A stretch of 64,000 bases of DNA from Terrabacter sp040702505 (GCF_040702505.1 NZ_JBFBLC010000002.1:372001-436000); one strand, 5' to 3'; counted from the stretch's first letter, positions 1 to 9,690 are shown. Program-made: numbers and translations. The notes: generated by a model from the letters alone, not told the origin.

Positions 1-740
1 GCGAGCACGACCCCGATGATCGCGTTGCCGACGAACCAGGCGTGGGTGGCGACCGCGATCGTGGCCAGGCCCGAGGACCGGTAGACCCAGCGGACCCCCT
101 CGACGACCTCGGTGGCGAGTCCTCGCACCGTCACACCCGTGCGTGGAACGGGCTCGTCGACCACGATGCGGCGAAGCGTGAGGGCGGAGTAGACGTACGT
201 CACCGAGTCGAGCAGGACGGCCAGCGGCGCGCCCACCGCGTTGACGAGCACGCCGCCGAGCGCGGGGCCGGCGGTCGAGGCGGCGGCGTCGGTGCCGTCG
301 ATGCGAGCGTGCGCCGGCTGCAGGTGGCGCGGCTCGAGCAGTCGCGGCAGGAACGACATCTCGGCCGCGCCGCCCACGACCGCGGCGGTCCCGGTGAGCA
401 CCACGATGACCAGGAGAGCGGGCAGGGACAGAGCCCCGAGCCACCACAGCAGCGGGACCACGAGGAGCAGGCCGGCCTGCGCGAGGTCGGTCCCGACCAT
501 GAGGGGCAGACGCCGTCTCCCGTCGACGACGGCGCCCACCACGAGCCCGAAGACGAGGTAGGGCAGCCAGCGAGCCGCATTGAGCCATCCCACGTCGGTG
601 GCTGTGCCGTGCAGCGTGAGGACGACGAGAGCCTGCAGCGAGAAGACCGTGACGTACGAGCCGAGGCCCGACACGGCACCGGCCCTCCAGAACCGTCGAA
701 AGGCGGCGGAGGTCGGGGCGGTCGGGCTCGGCCTGCTCAG
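1..740 (-). CDS. MFS transporter, C-terminus cut by window edge
   Basis: Reading the minus strand from about 740 gives a hydrophobic protein with an FRRFWRAGAVSGLG N-terminus, a basic cytoplasmic loop DGRRRLPLM after two membrane segments, then further membrane helices. This is the usual plan of a proton-driven major facilitator exporter of the MFS_3/enterobactin-exporter-like type. About 245 residues are visible and the rest lies left of the window. The start is unclear: the frame is open back into the upstream gene and no ATG or GTG lies just before the FRRFW motif, so a rare start such as CTG at 740, or a start inside the upstream gene, is possible. It follows the sucrase/ferredoxin-like gene on the same strand with a short overlap, suggesting co-transcription. 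The substrate cannot be told. Confidence 0.75.
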   Translation of the reverse strand, partial: MSRPSPTAPTSAAFRRFWRAGAVSGLGSYVTVFSLQALVVLTLHGTATDVGWLNAARWLPYLVFGLVVGAVVDGRRRLPLMVGTDLAQAGLLLVVPLLWWLGALSLPALLVIVVLTGTAAVVGGAAEMSFLPRLLEPRHLQPAHARIDGTDAAASTAGPALGGVLVNAVGAPLAVLLDSVTYVYSALTLRRIVVDEPVPRTGVTVRGLATEVVEGVRWVYRSSGLATIAVATHAWFVGNAIIGVVL

Positions 741-1879
741 AACCAGGCCTCGAGGGTGGTGGCGCGGTGCTCCAGCACGTCGACGGGCTTCTTGCCGCAG
801 GACTCCGGCCGCGCCAGCCCCACCGGCTCCCGGGTGACGTGCACGCGCCAGCGTCGCCCGTCGGTGTGGGTGACGATGACCTCCGAGCCGCCGTCGACCG
901 GCTCCGGCTCGCCGGCCCACAGGGCCTCCAACCGGACCTCGCCGATCTCGACACGGATGTGCGACTCCGCGCACTGCGCAGCCCCCGGCACCGCCGAGCG
1001 GCCGCGGTCGTGGATCGGGCCGAGCAGCTCCTCGGGAAGGTGCCCGTCCGCGCTGGACTCCAGGAGCGACTCGCAGGCTTGCTCGTCGAGGCGTGCGACG
1101 GTCTGGCCCCAGGGCAGCAGCACCGCCGTGGGGGCGAACCGGTGCCCACCCGTGTGCGAGACCTCCCAGGCGCGGCCCGGCGCCACCCGTGCTGCGTGCG
1201 CTGCCAGCGGGCGGCCCCGCACCGCACAACAGACGTCCCGGCGGCCGTTGGTGCACACGAGCAGGGCCGGCTCGGCCGGTTCCGAGCCCAGGAGCGAGGC
1301 CTGCACCAGCGCGCGACTGCCCCGGGCGAGAGCGCCCCAGTCCAGGCCCAGCAGGTCACCGACGTCGGCGACGAGAGCCGTGAGCAGCCAGGCGTCAGCC
1401 GGGCGCCGGCCTGCGTGGGCGACGAGCACGCGCCGCGGTCCGGCCTTGGCCGGGTGGCCACCGGGCCGGCGGATCAGCATGAGCCGGCCACCGGCCCCGC
1501 TGGTGCGTGCGTCGAGCTCGGCTGCGAGCTCCGGGTCGAGGCCGGACTCGCGGGCGGCGTCGCGACCCCAGGGGCCGGGCTGTTCGATCGCGATGAAGAA
1601 CAGCGCGGACGCTGCCGTGCCGTACGCGCTGGTGGCGTCCTGGTCCCAGAGCACCGAGCAGGCCTCCGGGGAGGGAGTGCCGTAGCCGGCCGTTGCCGGG
1701 TGCGTGGCGTGCTCCGGGGCGTGCTCCGGCGCGTCCTTCGGGGCGGAGGCGCCGAGCGCCTCCTTCACCGACTCGACGACCTCCGATGCCTTCGCCGACG
1801 CTGCCGCGGCGACTCGCCGGGCGGCCTTGCTCCCGGGGTTGCCTCCGGGGTTGCTTTCCTCGGCCGGCGCGCCTGTCAC
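737..1879 (-). CDS. sucrase/ferredoxin-like family protein
   Basis: A 380-residue protein with a GTG start that overlaps the stop of the topoisomerase gene in a GTGA, so the two are translationally coupled. The first 70 residues are low complexity, rich in Ala, Glu, Pro and His. The conserved part starts near CSVLWDQD (74). Motifs CTNGRRDVCC (209-218) and HTGGHRFAPT (242-251) are those of the Suc_Fer-like family, a thioredoxin-fold ferredoxin-like group in which these Cys and His residues are thought to hold a [2Fe-2S] cluster. The physiological role is unknown; a redox function is inferred from the family. The long N-terminal tail is unusual, and a later start would remove it. Confidence 0.85.
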   Translation of the reverse strand: MTGAPAEESNPGGNPGSKAARRVAAAASAKASEVVESVKEALGASAPKDAPEHAPEHATHPATAGYGTPSPEACSVLWDQDATSAYGTAASALFFIAIEQPGPWGRDAARESGLDPELAAELDARTSGAGGRLMLIRRPGGHPAKAGPRRVLVAHAGRRPADAWLLTALVADVGDLLGLDWGALARGSRALVQASLLGSEPAEPALLVCTNGRRDVCCAVRGRPLAAHAARVAPGRAWEVSHTGGHRFAPTAVLLPWGQTVARLDEQACESLLESSADGHLPEELLGPIHDRGRSAVPGAAQCAESHIRVEIGEVRLEALWAGEPEPVDGGSEVIVTHTDGRRWRVHVTREPVGLARPESCGKKPVDVLEHRATTLEAWF

Positions 1880-4413
1880 GAGGTGCTCCCATCGTCCGGC
1901 GCCGCGTCTCCGTGCTCAGCGTCGTCCGTGTCACCCGCGGCGGCTCCCGCTGCCGGGGGGTCCTGCGGCGGCGGCCCGGCGACGTGAGCGATGACCGTGG
2001 TCGTGGGCAGCCCGGAACCGTCGCGTCGACCGTCGGCCGCCGGGAGCTCGATCGCGACGCCGTTCGCGGCAGCGGCGCGGGCGGGCGTGTTGCCGACGAA
2101 GGCGAGCACCAGGGTGTCCTCGCCCTTGAGGAAGCGGTGGCAGCGAACGCCTCCGGTGGCGCGTCCCTTGGCGGGGTACTCGGCATACGGCGTGACCTTG
2201 AGCGAGCCTCCCTCAGTGCCGGGGAGGGCTCCTGAGGAGCCGGCGGACGTCACGACGACCCCGTCCCGGGCCGGGTCGACGACGCCGAAGAAGACCGCGC
2301 GGCCGAAGCCACCCAGCTTGATACCCGCCATGCCACCGGCCGAACGGCCTTGCGGGCGTACCGACTTCGCGGGGAAGCGCAGCAGCTGGGCGTCGGTGGT
2401 CACGAAGACGAGGTCGAGGTCGTCGCGGTCGGCCACGCCGGCGCCCACGACCCGGTCGCCGTCCTTGAGCGCGATGACGGGCCAGTCGTTGCTCTTGGGC
2501 GCGTCGGGCGTCACGCGCTTGACCACGCCGCCGGCCGTGCCGAGCGCCACCACCGGCGCGTTCTCGCCGACCGCCAGGATCGTGATGGGCTCCTCGCCCT
2601 TGGCCAGGTCGACGTATGCGGCGAGCGGGGCGCCGCCCGAGAGCGTCGGTGCGCCGTTGGTCGGGGGCAGGGTGGGCAGGTCGAGTGCCGAGAGCCGCAC
2701 CATGCGCCCAGCAGAGGTCAGCAGGCCGAACTCGCCACGAGCACTGGTGAGCACGGCACCGGTGATGACGTCGTGCTTCGAGCGGGAGCCCTCCGCCGAC
2801 ACCGGGTCGGCCGTGCCGGTGCGCGCGAGCAGTCCGGTGGACGACAGCAGCACCCAGCACGGGTCGTCGGCGACCTCGAGCGGGGAGGTGGCCGACGCGG
2901 CGGCGCTCGCGCCGGAGCTCTCGAGGAGCACCGTGCGACGCGGGGTGCCGTGCGCCTTGGCGACCTCGGCCAGCTCGGTCGAGACGAGCTTCATGAGCAG
3001 CTTCTCGTTCTCGAGCAGGGCCCGCAGCTCCTCGATGGCCCGCTCGAGCTCGGTCTTCTCGTTCTCCAGCTCGAGGCGCGAGAACTTCGTCAGGCGGCGC
3101 AGCTGCAGGTCGAGGATGTAGGTCGCCTGGACCTCGGACAGGTCGAAGACGTCCATGAGACGACCGCGGGCGGTGGCGGCGTCGTCGGAGGAGCGGATGA
3201 CCTGGATGACCTCGTCGATGTCGAGGATGGCGATGAGCAGCCCTTCGACGAGGTGCAGCCGCTCCTCGCGCTTCGCGAGGCGGTAGGCGGTGCGCCGGCG
3301 GACGACGTCGGTGCGGAAGTCGACGTAGACGCGCAGCAGCTCCTTGAGGCCCATGGTGCGGGGCTGGCCCTCGACGAGCGCGACGTTGTTGATGCCGAAG
3401 TTCTCCTCCATCGGCGTCAGCTTGTAGAGCTGCTCGAGCACCGCGTCGGGGTTGAAGCCGTTCTTGACCTCGATGACCAGGCGCAGCCCGTGCTGGCGGT
3501 CCGAGAGGTCCTTGAGGTCGGCGATGCCCTGCAGCTTCTTGCCCTGGACGAGGTCCTTGACCTTGTCGATGACCTTCTCGGGGCCGACGAGGTAGGGCAG
3601 CTCGGTGACGATGATGCCCTTGCGGCGCGGGGTGAGCGACTCGATCCGAGCCGTCGCCCGGGTGCGGAAGCTGCCGCGCCCGGTGAGGTAGGCGTCGCGG
3701 ATGCCCTCGAGCCCGACGATCTTGCCGCCGCACGGCAGGTCGGGGCCGGGGACGAACTTCATGAGGTCCTCGAGCGAGCACGAGGGGTTGGCGATGAGGT
3801 GCCGGGCCGCGCCGATGACCTCGACGAGGTTGTGCGGCGGCATGTTGGTGGCCATGCCGACGGCGATGCCGGACGCGCCGTTGACGAGCAGGTTGGGGTA
3901 CGCGGCCGGCAGCACGCCGGGCTGGAACTGGGTGTCGTCGTAGTTGGGGACGAAGTCGACGGTGTCCTCGTCGAGGCCGCCGACCATGAGCAGCGCCGCG
4001 TCGGCCATCCGGGCCTCGGTGTAGCGCGCGGCGGCGGGGCCGTCGTCGAGCGAGCCGAAGTTGCCGTGCCCGTCGATGAGGGGCAGGCGCAGCGTGAAGG
4101 GCTGCGCCATGCGCACCAGGGCGTCGTAGATCGCCTGGTCGCCGTGCGGGTGGTACTTGCCCATCACCTCGCCGACGACGCGCTGGCTCTTGACGTGGCC
4201 GCGGTCGGGCCGCAGGCCCAGCTCGTTGGCGCCGTAGAGGATCCGCCGCTGGACCGGCTTCAGGCCGTCGCGCGCGTCGGGCAGGGCCCGGCTGTAGATG
4301 ACGCTGTAGGAGTACTCGAGGAAGGCGTTCTGCATCTCCTCCTCGACGTCGATGCCGACGATCTTCTCCTCGAAGTCCTCGGGCGGAGGCGGGGTGGTCG
4401 TTCGACGGGCCAT
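1876..4413 (-). CDS. parC: DNA topoisomerase IV subunit A-like (second GyrA-type protein)
   Basis: An 845-residue type IIA topoisomerase breakage-reunion subunit, acting in the cytoplasm with a ParE-type ATPase not in this window to decatenate or relax DNA. The winged-helix region has KYHPHGDQAIYDALVRMAQ (87-105) and the catalytic tyrosine lies in ARYTEARM (Tyr131). A coiled coil around residues 440-500 is followed by a C-terminal beta-pinwheel region. No clear QRRGGKG GyrA box was seen in the C-terminal domain, which favours a topoisomerase IV-like assignment over gyrase. The last 35 residues are Ala/Pro/Asp-rich. The residue aligned with E. coli GyrA Ser83 is Gln93. It starts at ATG and heads a minus-strand group with the two genes to its left. 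GyrA proper cannot be excluded without a tree. Confidence 0.88.
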   Translation of the reverse strand: MARRTTTPPPPEDFEEKIVGIDVEEEMQNAFLEYSYSVIYSRALPDARDGLKPVQRRILYGANELGLRPDRGHVKSQRVVGEVMGKYHPHGDQAIYDALVRMAQPFTLRLPLIDGHGNFGSLDDGPAAARYTEARMADAALLMVGGLDEDTVDFVPNYDDTQFQPGVLPAAYPNLLVNGASGIAVGMATNMPPHNLVEVIGAARHLIANPSCSLEDLMKFVPGPDLPCGGKIVGLEGIRDAYLTGRGSFRTRATARIESLTPRRKGIIVTELPYLVGPEKVIDKVKDLVQGKKLQGIADLKDLSDRQHGLRLVIEVKNGFNPDAVLEQLYKLTPMEENFGINNVALVEGQPRTMGLKELLRVYVDFRTDVVRRRTAYRLAKREERLHLVEGLLIAILDIDEVIQVIRSSDDAATARGRLMDVFDLSEVQATYILDLQLRRLTKFSRLELENEKTELERAIEELRALLENEKLLMKLVSTELAEVAKAHGTPRRTVLLESSGASAAASATSPLEVADDPCWVLLSSTGLLARTGTADPVSAEGSRSKHDVITGAVLTSARGEFGLLTSAGRMVRLSALDLPTLPPTNGAPTLSGGAPLAAYVDLAKGEEPITILAVGENAPVVALGTAGGVVKRVTPDAPKSNDWPVIALKDGDRVVGAGVADRDDLDLVFVTTDAQLLRFPAKSVRPQGRSAGGMAGIKLGGFGRAVFFGVVDPARDGVVVTSAGSSGALPGTEGGSLKVTPYAEYPAKGRATGGVRCHRFLKGEDTLVLAFVGNTPARAAAANGVAIELPAADGRRDGSGLPTTTVIAHVAGPPPQDPPAAGAAAGDTDDAEHGDAAPDDGSTS

Positions 4414-4469
4414 GCCGGGTGGTGCTCCTTGCCGCTAGCGGATCAACGCCCCATCATCGCGCAGGCCGC

Positions 4470-5102
4470 TCAGGCCTCCTCACCTGCCACGCCGGAACCC
4501 GCCCCGAAGCGGCCCCAGTGCGCCACCTCGCGACCCGACCGGCGGTGCCGGCGCAGGCTGGGGCTCCTGGGTCCCGGCACGGCATACCCGATCGAGACGA
4601 CGCCGACGATCGTGCGGCTCGCCGGGATGTCGAAGGCCTCGTGGACGGCCGCGTGCCGCTCGGGCGGCACGCCGAAGAAGAGGCTGCCGAGTCCCTCGTC
4701 CGTGGCGGTGAGCAGGATCAGCAGCGAGGCCATGCCCGTGTCGACGTCCCAGTACGGCACCGGCCAGCGGGCCTCGTCGCGGTCGGTCCACCCCTTGTCG
4801 GGCGCCGCGTAGCGGTCGAGGTAGGCGTCCTTGTGAGAAAGGCACAGCACGAGCACGGGGGCAGCACGTATGCCGTCCAGCCAGGGATCGGGGTCACCGC
4901 CGGGCTCCGTCGTGGCCGACCAGAAGGCCTCGCGCTCGGCGTCCGTGGACAGCACGAGGAAGTCCCAGCCCTGGCTGAACCCGGCGCTGGGGGAGCGGAC
5001 GGCGTTGTCGAGGCAGCGCTCGACGACCTCTCGCGGCACGGCCCGGTCGGGGTCATAGCGGCGGACCATGCGGCGGGCGCGGACGACCTCGGTGAACTCC
5101 AT
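4470..5102 (-). CDS. nitroreductase family protein
   Basis: A 210-residue FMN-dependent nitroreductase-like oxidoreductase. The start MEFTEVVRARRMVRRYDP has the typical FMN-phosphate-contacting Arg cluster, followed by SPSAGFSQGWDFLVLS. The segment TGMASLLILLTATDEGLGS and the C-terminal VVSIGYAVPG match the family core. Upstream in-frame codons up to 5330 are open but lie inside the divergent gene and read as noise, so ATG at 5102 was chosen. This leaves 55 bp between the two divergent start codons for promoters. Substrate unknown; the family reduces nitro compounds, quinones or flavins with NAD(P)H. Confidence 0.87.
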   Translation of the reverse strand: MEFTEVVRARRMVRRYDPDRAVPREVVERCLDNAVRSPSAGFSQGWDFLVLSTDAEREAFWSATTEPGGDPDPWLDGIRAAPVLVLCLSHKDAYLDRYAAPDKGWTDRDEARWPVPYWDVDTGMASLLILLTATDEGLGSLFFGVPPERHAAVHEAFDIPASRTIVGVVSIGYAVPGPRSPSLRRHRRSGREVAHWGRFGAGSGVAGEEA

Positions 5103-5157
5103 GCGACCACCCTGCCAGCCGCGAGGCTCCGCAGCCGTGACGTGGCACCATGAGCGC

Positions 5158-7857
5158 ATGGATCGCGGCGAGCCCAGCGACGAAACCGGCGTCTTCGAGC
5201 GGGTTGCCGCGCGGGCCGCCGGGGCGCCCGTCGAGTGGGAGGCCGACGTGGTCCTGCGCGACGGCACCGTCGCGCACGTCCGGCCCATCACGCCGGAGGA
5301 CGCGGACGGCATACGCCAGTTCCACAGCAAGCAGTCGGCGGAGTCGATCTACCTGCGCTTCTTCGCGCCGCTGCGCGAGCTGAGCGAGCGCGACATCCAC
5401 CGGTTCACCCACGTGGACCACCACGACCGCGTGGCCCTCGTCGCGACCCTCGACGGCGAGATCATCGGCATCGGCCGCTACGACCGGATCGACCCGACCT
5501 CGGCCGAGGTGGCCTTCAACATCTCCGACCACTTCCAGGGCAAGGGCATCGGCTCGGTGATGCTCGAGCACCTTGCCGCGATCGCCCAGGAGCTCGGGAT
5601 CAACCGGTTCGTGGCCGAGGTCCTGCCGCAGAACCGCAAGATGCTCACCGTCTTCAAGGAGGCGGGCTACGAGGTCAGGCACCACATCGAGGACGGCGTC
5701 GTCGAGGTGTCCTTCGACATCTCGCCCACGGAGAAGAGCAAGGCCGTCCAGCTCTCGCGCGAGCACCGCGCCGAGTCGCGCAGCATGCACACGATCCTCT
5801 TCCCCGAGCGGGTGGCGATCATCGGGGCGAGCCGGCGGGAGGAGTCGATCGGCGCTCTCGTCATGCGCAACATCCTCGCCGCGGGCTACCAGGGCGAGCT
5901 CTACCCGATCCACCGCGAGGCCGAGCAGATCCAGGGCATCAGGGCCTACCCGACCATCCACGACGTGCCCCAGCCGGTCGACCTGGCGATCATCGTCGTG
6001 CCGGCCGCGCAGGCCGTCGACGTCGTCAAGGACTGCGGCAAGGCCGGGGTCAGGGCGCTGCTGGTGCTGTCGGCCGGGTTCGCCGAGGCGGGGGAGGAGG
6101 GCGTGCGCCTGCAGGAGAAGCTGCGCCGTCGCGTGCGCCGGGCCGGAATGCGCCTCGTCGGTCCGAACAGCTTCGGCCTCGTCAACAACGACCCCGGCGT
6201 GCGGCTCAACGCCACGCTCGCTCCCGTCATCCCCGAGCGGGGGCGCCTCGGTCTCTTCGCGCAGAGCGGCGCGCTGGGGGTTGCCGTGCTCGCGTCGGCG
6301 GCCCGGCGCGGGCTGGGCATCTCCGTCTTCGCCTCCGCGGGCAACCGGGTCGACGTCTCCGGCAACGACCTCATGCAGTACTGGATCGACGACCAGGAGA
6401 CCGACACCGTCGGCCTGTACCTCGAGTCGATGGGCAACCCGCGCAAGTTCTCGCGGATCGCGCGCCACCTCGCGACGGTCAAGCCGGTCATCGTCGTCAG
6501 CTCGGGCGTGTCGAGCTACGCCGCCCCTCCCGGCCACCGCACCCGCGTGACCAACGTGCCGCCGCAGGCGTTCCGCGCGCTGCTGCGCCAGGCCGGCGTC
6601 ATCCGTGTCGAGAACGTCCACCAGCTCTTCGACGTCGCCCAGCTGACCCTGCACCAGCCGCTGCCGAAGGGCGACCGGGTGGCCATCGTCGGCAACTCCG
6701 ACGCCCTCGGGGCACTGAGCGCGAGCGCCTGCCTGAGCTGGGGCCTCAAGGTGACCCACGGCCCGGTGTCGCTGCAGCCGCAGGCGTCGGCCGAGGAGTT
6801 CGCCGCGGCCCTCGACGCGGCCTTCGCCGACCCCGACGTCGACAGCGTCGTGGCCGCCTTCATCCCGCCGCTCGTCACGCAGGACGAGGAGGTCCACGCC
6901 GCCGTGCGAGAGGTCGTCGCGCACTACGAGAAGCCCTGCGTCGCGACCTTCCTCGGGATGCGCGGTGTCGGTGACGGCCTGTCGTACGAGCAAGCGGGCG
7001 TGCGGAGGTCCGTGCCCGCGTACTCGATGCCCGAGGACGGCATCCGCGCGCTCAACGCGGTCACCAGGTATGCGTTGTGGCGCCAGCGCGACCGCGGCAC
7101 CCCGGTGTCCCCGGTCGGCATCGACCGGCTCCGCGCGGAGTCGCTCATCGAGGCCTGCCTCGCCGGCAGCCCCGACGGGCGCGCGCTCACCCGGGAGGAG
7201 GCGCGCGAGCTGCTCGGAACCTACGGCATACGCCTGTGGCCGGCGGTCGAGGTCACGAGCGCCGACGAGGCCGTAGCGGCGGCTGATGAGCTGACCTACC
7301 CCGTCATCCTCAAGTCGACCTCGCCGGTCGTGCGGCACCAGCCGGGCATCGCGGGCGTGCGCGGCGACCTGGTGGACGCCGAGGCGGTCCAGGACGCGTA
7401 CGCGTCGCTGACCCAGCGCCTCGGACCGCTCGGCGCCGACCGCTTCGTCGTGCAGCGCATGGCGGTGCCCGGCGTCTCCTGCGTCATCCGGGCGAGCGAG
7501 GACCCGCTCTTCGGCCCGGTCGTCAGCTTCTCCGTCGCAGGGCCGCCCACGGAGCTGCTGGGGGACGTGGCGCACCGCATCCCGCCGCTGACCGACGTGG
7601 ACGTCACCGACCTCATCGACGGCGTCAAGGCGGCGCCGCTGCTGAGCGGCCACCGCGGGTCGGCGCCGGTGCACCGCGCGGCGCTCGCCGACCTCGTCGC
7701 CCGGCTATCGGTCATGGCCGACAACCACCCGGAGCTCGCCTCGGTGGAGCTCAACCCGGTCAACGCCTGGACCGGCGGCGTCGACGTGCTCGGTGCCGAG
7801 GTCGTCGTGCGGCCCGCGCTGGTGCGCAAGGACCCCGGCCGCCGCCGGATGACCTGA
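5158..7857 (+). CDS. GNAT acetyltransferase / acyl-CoA synthetase (NDP-forming) fusion, Pat-like
   Basis: An 899-residue fusion. Residues 30-190 form a GNAT acetyltransferase with acetyl-CoA loop FQGKGIG (126-132). From 217 a CoA-binding Rossmann domain (VAIIGASRREESIG) begins, followed by succinyl-CoA-ligase-like flavodoxin folds and, from about 680, an ATP-grasp domain (LTREEARELLGTYGIRLWP). Bacterial Pat/PatZ protein lysine acetyltransferases use the same two modules, usually with GNAT at the C-terminus; the reversed order here is the common actinobacterial arrangement. In Pat proteins the synthetase part is often a catalytically inactive acetyl-CoA sensor; whether this one is active cannot be told. 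ATG at 5158 was preferred over 5068, which lies in the divergent gene. Likely targets include AMP-forming acyl-CoA synthetases (inference). Confidence 0.88.
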   Translation: MDRGEPSDETGVFERVAARAAGAPVEWEADVVLRDGTVAHVRPITPEDADGIRQFHSKQSAESIYLRFFAPLRELSERDIHRFTHVDHHDRVALVATLDGEIIGIGRYDRIDPTSAEVAFNISDHFQGKGIGSVMLEHLAAIAQELGINRFVAEVLPQNRKMLTVFKEAGYEVRHHIEDGVVEVSFDISPTEKSKAVQLSREHRAESRSMHTILFPERVAIIGASRREESIGALVMRNILAAGYQGELYPIHREAEQIQGIRAYPTIHDVPQPVDLAIIVVPAAQAVDVVKDCGKAGVRALLVLSAGFAEAGEEGVRLQEKLRRRVRRAGMRLVGPNSFGLVNNDPGVRLNATLAPVIPERGRLGLFAQSGALGVAVLASAARRGLGISVFASAGNRVDVSGNDLMQYWIDDQETDTVGLYLESMGNPRKFSRIARHLATVKPVIVVSSGVSSYAAPPGHRTRVTNVPPQAFRALLRQAGVIRVENVHQLFDVAQLTLHQPLPKGDRVAIVGNSDALGALSASACLSWGLKVTHGPVSLQPQASAEEFAAALDAAFADPDVDSVVAAFIPPLVTQDEEVHAAVREVVAHYEKPCVATFLGMRGVGDGLSYEQAGVRRSVPAYSMPEDGIRALNAVTRYALWRQRDRGTPVSPVGIDRLRAESLIEACLAGSPDGRALTREEARELLGTYGIRLWPAVEVTSADEAVAAADELTYPVILKSTSPVVRHQPGIAGVRGDLVDAEAVQDAYASLTQRLGPLGADRFVVQRMAVPGVSCVIRASEDPLFGPVVSFSVAGPPTELLGDVAHRIPPLTDVDVTDLIDGVKAAPLLSGHRGSAPVHRAALADLVARLSVMADNHPELASVELNPVNAWTGGVDVLGAEVVVRPALVRKDPGRRRMT

Positions 7858-7927
7858 GGCTGGCAGACGGCGAGGGCGTTGTGGGCGGCTGACCGGGGCA
7901 CCGCCCGGTGGGTGCAAGGATGGTGGC

Positions 7928-8527
7928 ATGCGACGCGCCACCCCGGGCACCACCCACAGCCTTCCCGACGACCTCACCGAGGCGATCACCCGTGCCGGCT
8001 ACTACCCGTCGCTGGTGTGCGACGTCGTCGAGTCCGCGGTGGCCGACGACGAGGTCGTGGCCCACCTGGTCCACCAGGAGACGACCTTCGACCACGAGAC
8101 GGTGCGCCGTCACGTCACCGTCCTCGTCGTCACGCCGCTGCGCCTCGTCATCGCCCACGCCGACGACCACGCCGAGTCCGAGGACCGGCTGATGGCCACC
8201 GCGACCACCGAGACGGTGCCGCTGGCGGCCGTCCGCGGGGTGATGCTCACGCACGTCGTTGCGCAGCCCGACTCGTTCTCGCCCGGCACGCACGGCCGCG
8301 ACCTCACCCTGACCCTCGGCTGGGGCGCCGTCAGCCGCGTCGACATGATCCCGGCCGCGTGCGGCGACCCCGACTGCACGGCCGACCACGGCTTCGAGGG
8401 CACCATCGCCTCCGACGACATCTCGCTGCGGATCAGCTCCGCCGCCGACGGTGAGGACGCCGTCGGGCGCGCGATGCACTTCGCTCGCGTGCTCTCGGCG
8501 AGCATCGGCGGCGGCACGGCCCACTGA
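7928..8527 (+). CDS. DUF5998 family protein
   Basis: A 199-residue cytoplasmic protein matching the actinobacterial DUF5998 family, which commonly sits between a GNAT gene and an alkaline-phosphatase-superfamily gene, as here. It begins with DLTEAITRAGYYPSLVCDVVESAV and has a paired-Cys segment CGDPDCTADHGFEG near residue 145. No catalytic motif is recognised. AAGGA precedes ATG at 7928 by a normal distance. The next gene starts 5 bp after its stop, so they are probably co-transcribed. Function unknown. Confidence 0.85.
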   Translation: MRRATPGTTHSLPDDLTEAITRAGYYPSLVCDVVESAVADDEVVAHLVHQETTFDHETVRRHVTVLVVTPLRLVIAHADDHAESEDRLMATATTETVPLAAVRGVMLTHVVAQPDSFSPGTHGRDLTLTLGWGAVSRVDMIPAACGDPDCTADHGFEGTIASDDISLRISSAADGEDAVGRAMHFARVLSASIGGGTAH

Positions 8528-8532
8528 GCGAC

Positions 8533-9690
8533 GTGGCTGACGCCCCCGACGACGGCGCACTGCGACCTCCCGACTGGTCCGCCGGCACGCTCGCGTCCGT
8601 GCTGCCCTCGGTCGCCGACCGGCTCGGGGTGCAGCGGTATGCCGGTCGCGACGTCTTCGCGCTTCCCGCGGTCCAGCGCACGGTCGTCGTGCTCGTCGAC
8701 GGCCTCGGCTACGACCTGCTGCGCCAGCGCAGCGGCCACGCGCCTTTCCTGCGGAGCCTGCTGGGCACGGCCAGCCGCGTCCCGTGTGGCTTCCCGACGA
8801 CGACCGCCACCTCGATGGGGACCTTCGGCACGGGCCTGCCGCCCGGGGCGCACGGCCTCGTCGGCATGCAGGTGCTCGACCCCTCCACCGACCGGCTGCT
8901 CAACGAGCTCTCCTGGGAGGACGGGCCCGACGCGCGGGCCTGGCAGCCCAACGAGACGGTCTTCGAGGCCGCCGAGAACGCCGGGGTGTCGGTGACGATG
9001 GTCGGGCCGCACTACTTCGACGGGTCCGGGCTGACGACGGCCGCGCTGCGCGGGGGCCGGTTCCGGGCCGGACGCACCCTCGACGACCGCGTCGAGGCCG
9101 CCGTGGCCGCGGTCCGCGCCACGCCCCGCTCACTCGTCTACCTCTACTGGGGCGACGTCGACAAGGTCGGCCACGTCCACGGCTGCCAGTCATGGCAGTG
9201 GGGTGAAGAGGTCGAGGCCGTCGACGGGGCGCTGCGACAGCTCGCCGCCCGGGTCCCCGACGACACGTCGATCGTCGTGACCGCTGACCACGGCATGACC
9301 GACGTCCCGTTCGAGCGCCGCGTCGACCTCGCCGACGAGCCGGCGCTGATGGCCGGAGTGCGGCACCTCGGGGGCGAGCCCCGCAACCTGCAGCTCTACA
9401 CCGAGCCGGGGGCGGTCAGCGACGTCGCGTCCACCTGGGGCGCGCGCTTCGGCGACGCCGTCCGTCTGCTGACCCGTGAGCAGGTGATCGAGGAGGGGTG
9501 GATCGGAGCGGTGCGCCCTGGTGTCGAGGCCCGGGTCGGCGACCTCGTCGTGGTGACCCGCGGCTCCTTCGCCGTGGTCCACTCGGGCCTCATGCGCCCG
9601 CAGGTGGTGGCCCTGCTGGGCCTGCACGGATCCACGAGCGAGGCCGAGCTGGCCGTGCCGGTCATCGTGGTGCCGCCCCGACGTGGCTAG
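8533..9690 (+). CDS. alkaline phosphatase superfamily phosphodiesterase / nucleotide pyrophosphatase
   Basis: A 385-residue metal-dependent phosphodiesterase. The metal-binding VDGLGYDLL (about 56), nucleophile region GFPTTTATS (about 92), YWGDVDKVGHVHG and VTADHGMTD follow in the order seen in type I phosphodiesterase/nucleotide pyrophosphatases, where two Zn ions are held by Asp and His and a Thr attacks phosphorus. No signal peptide, so probably cytoplasmic. GTG start. It lies 5 bp after the DUF5998 gene and 11 bp before tdk, so it belongs to the same operon. The substrate is unknown. Confidence 0.88.
   Translation: MADAPDDGALRPPDWSAGTLASVLPSVADRLGVQRYAGRDVFALPAVQRTVVVLVDGLGYDLLRQRSGHAPFLRSLLGTASRVPCGFPTTTATSMGTFGTGLPPGAHGLVGMQVLDPSTDRLLNELSWEDGPDARAWQPNETVFEAAENAGVSVTMVGPHYFDGSGLTTAALRGGRFRAGRTLDDRVEAAVAAVRATPRSLVYLYWGDVDKVGHVHGCQSWQWGEEVEAVDGALRQLAARVPDDTSIVVTADHGMTDVPFERRVDLADEPALMAGVRHLGGEPRNLQLYTEPGAVSDVASTWGARFGDAVRLLTREQVIEEGWIGAVRPGVEARVGDLVVVTRGSFAVVHSGLMRPQVVALLGLHGSTSEAELAVPVIVVPPRRG

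Noticed and set aside
42..1685. Long plus-strand frame at the left edge
   Set aside because: It lies opposite the MFS and sucrase/ferredoxin-like genes, which have clear family motifs.
5103..5330. N-terminal extension of the nitroreductase
   Set aside because: It would overlap the divergent gene and its residues look random.
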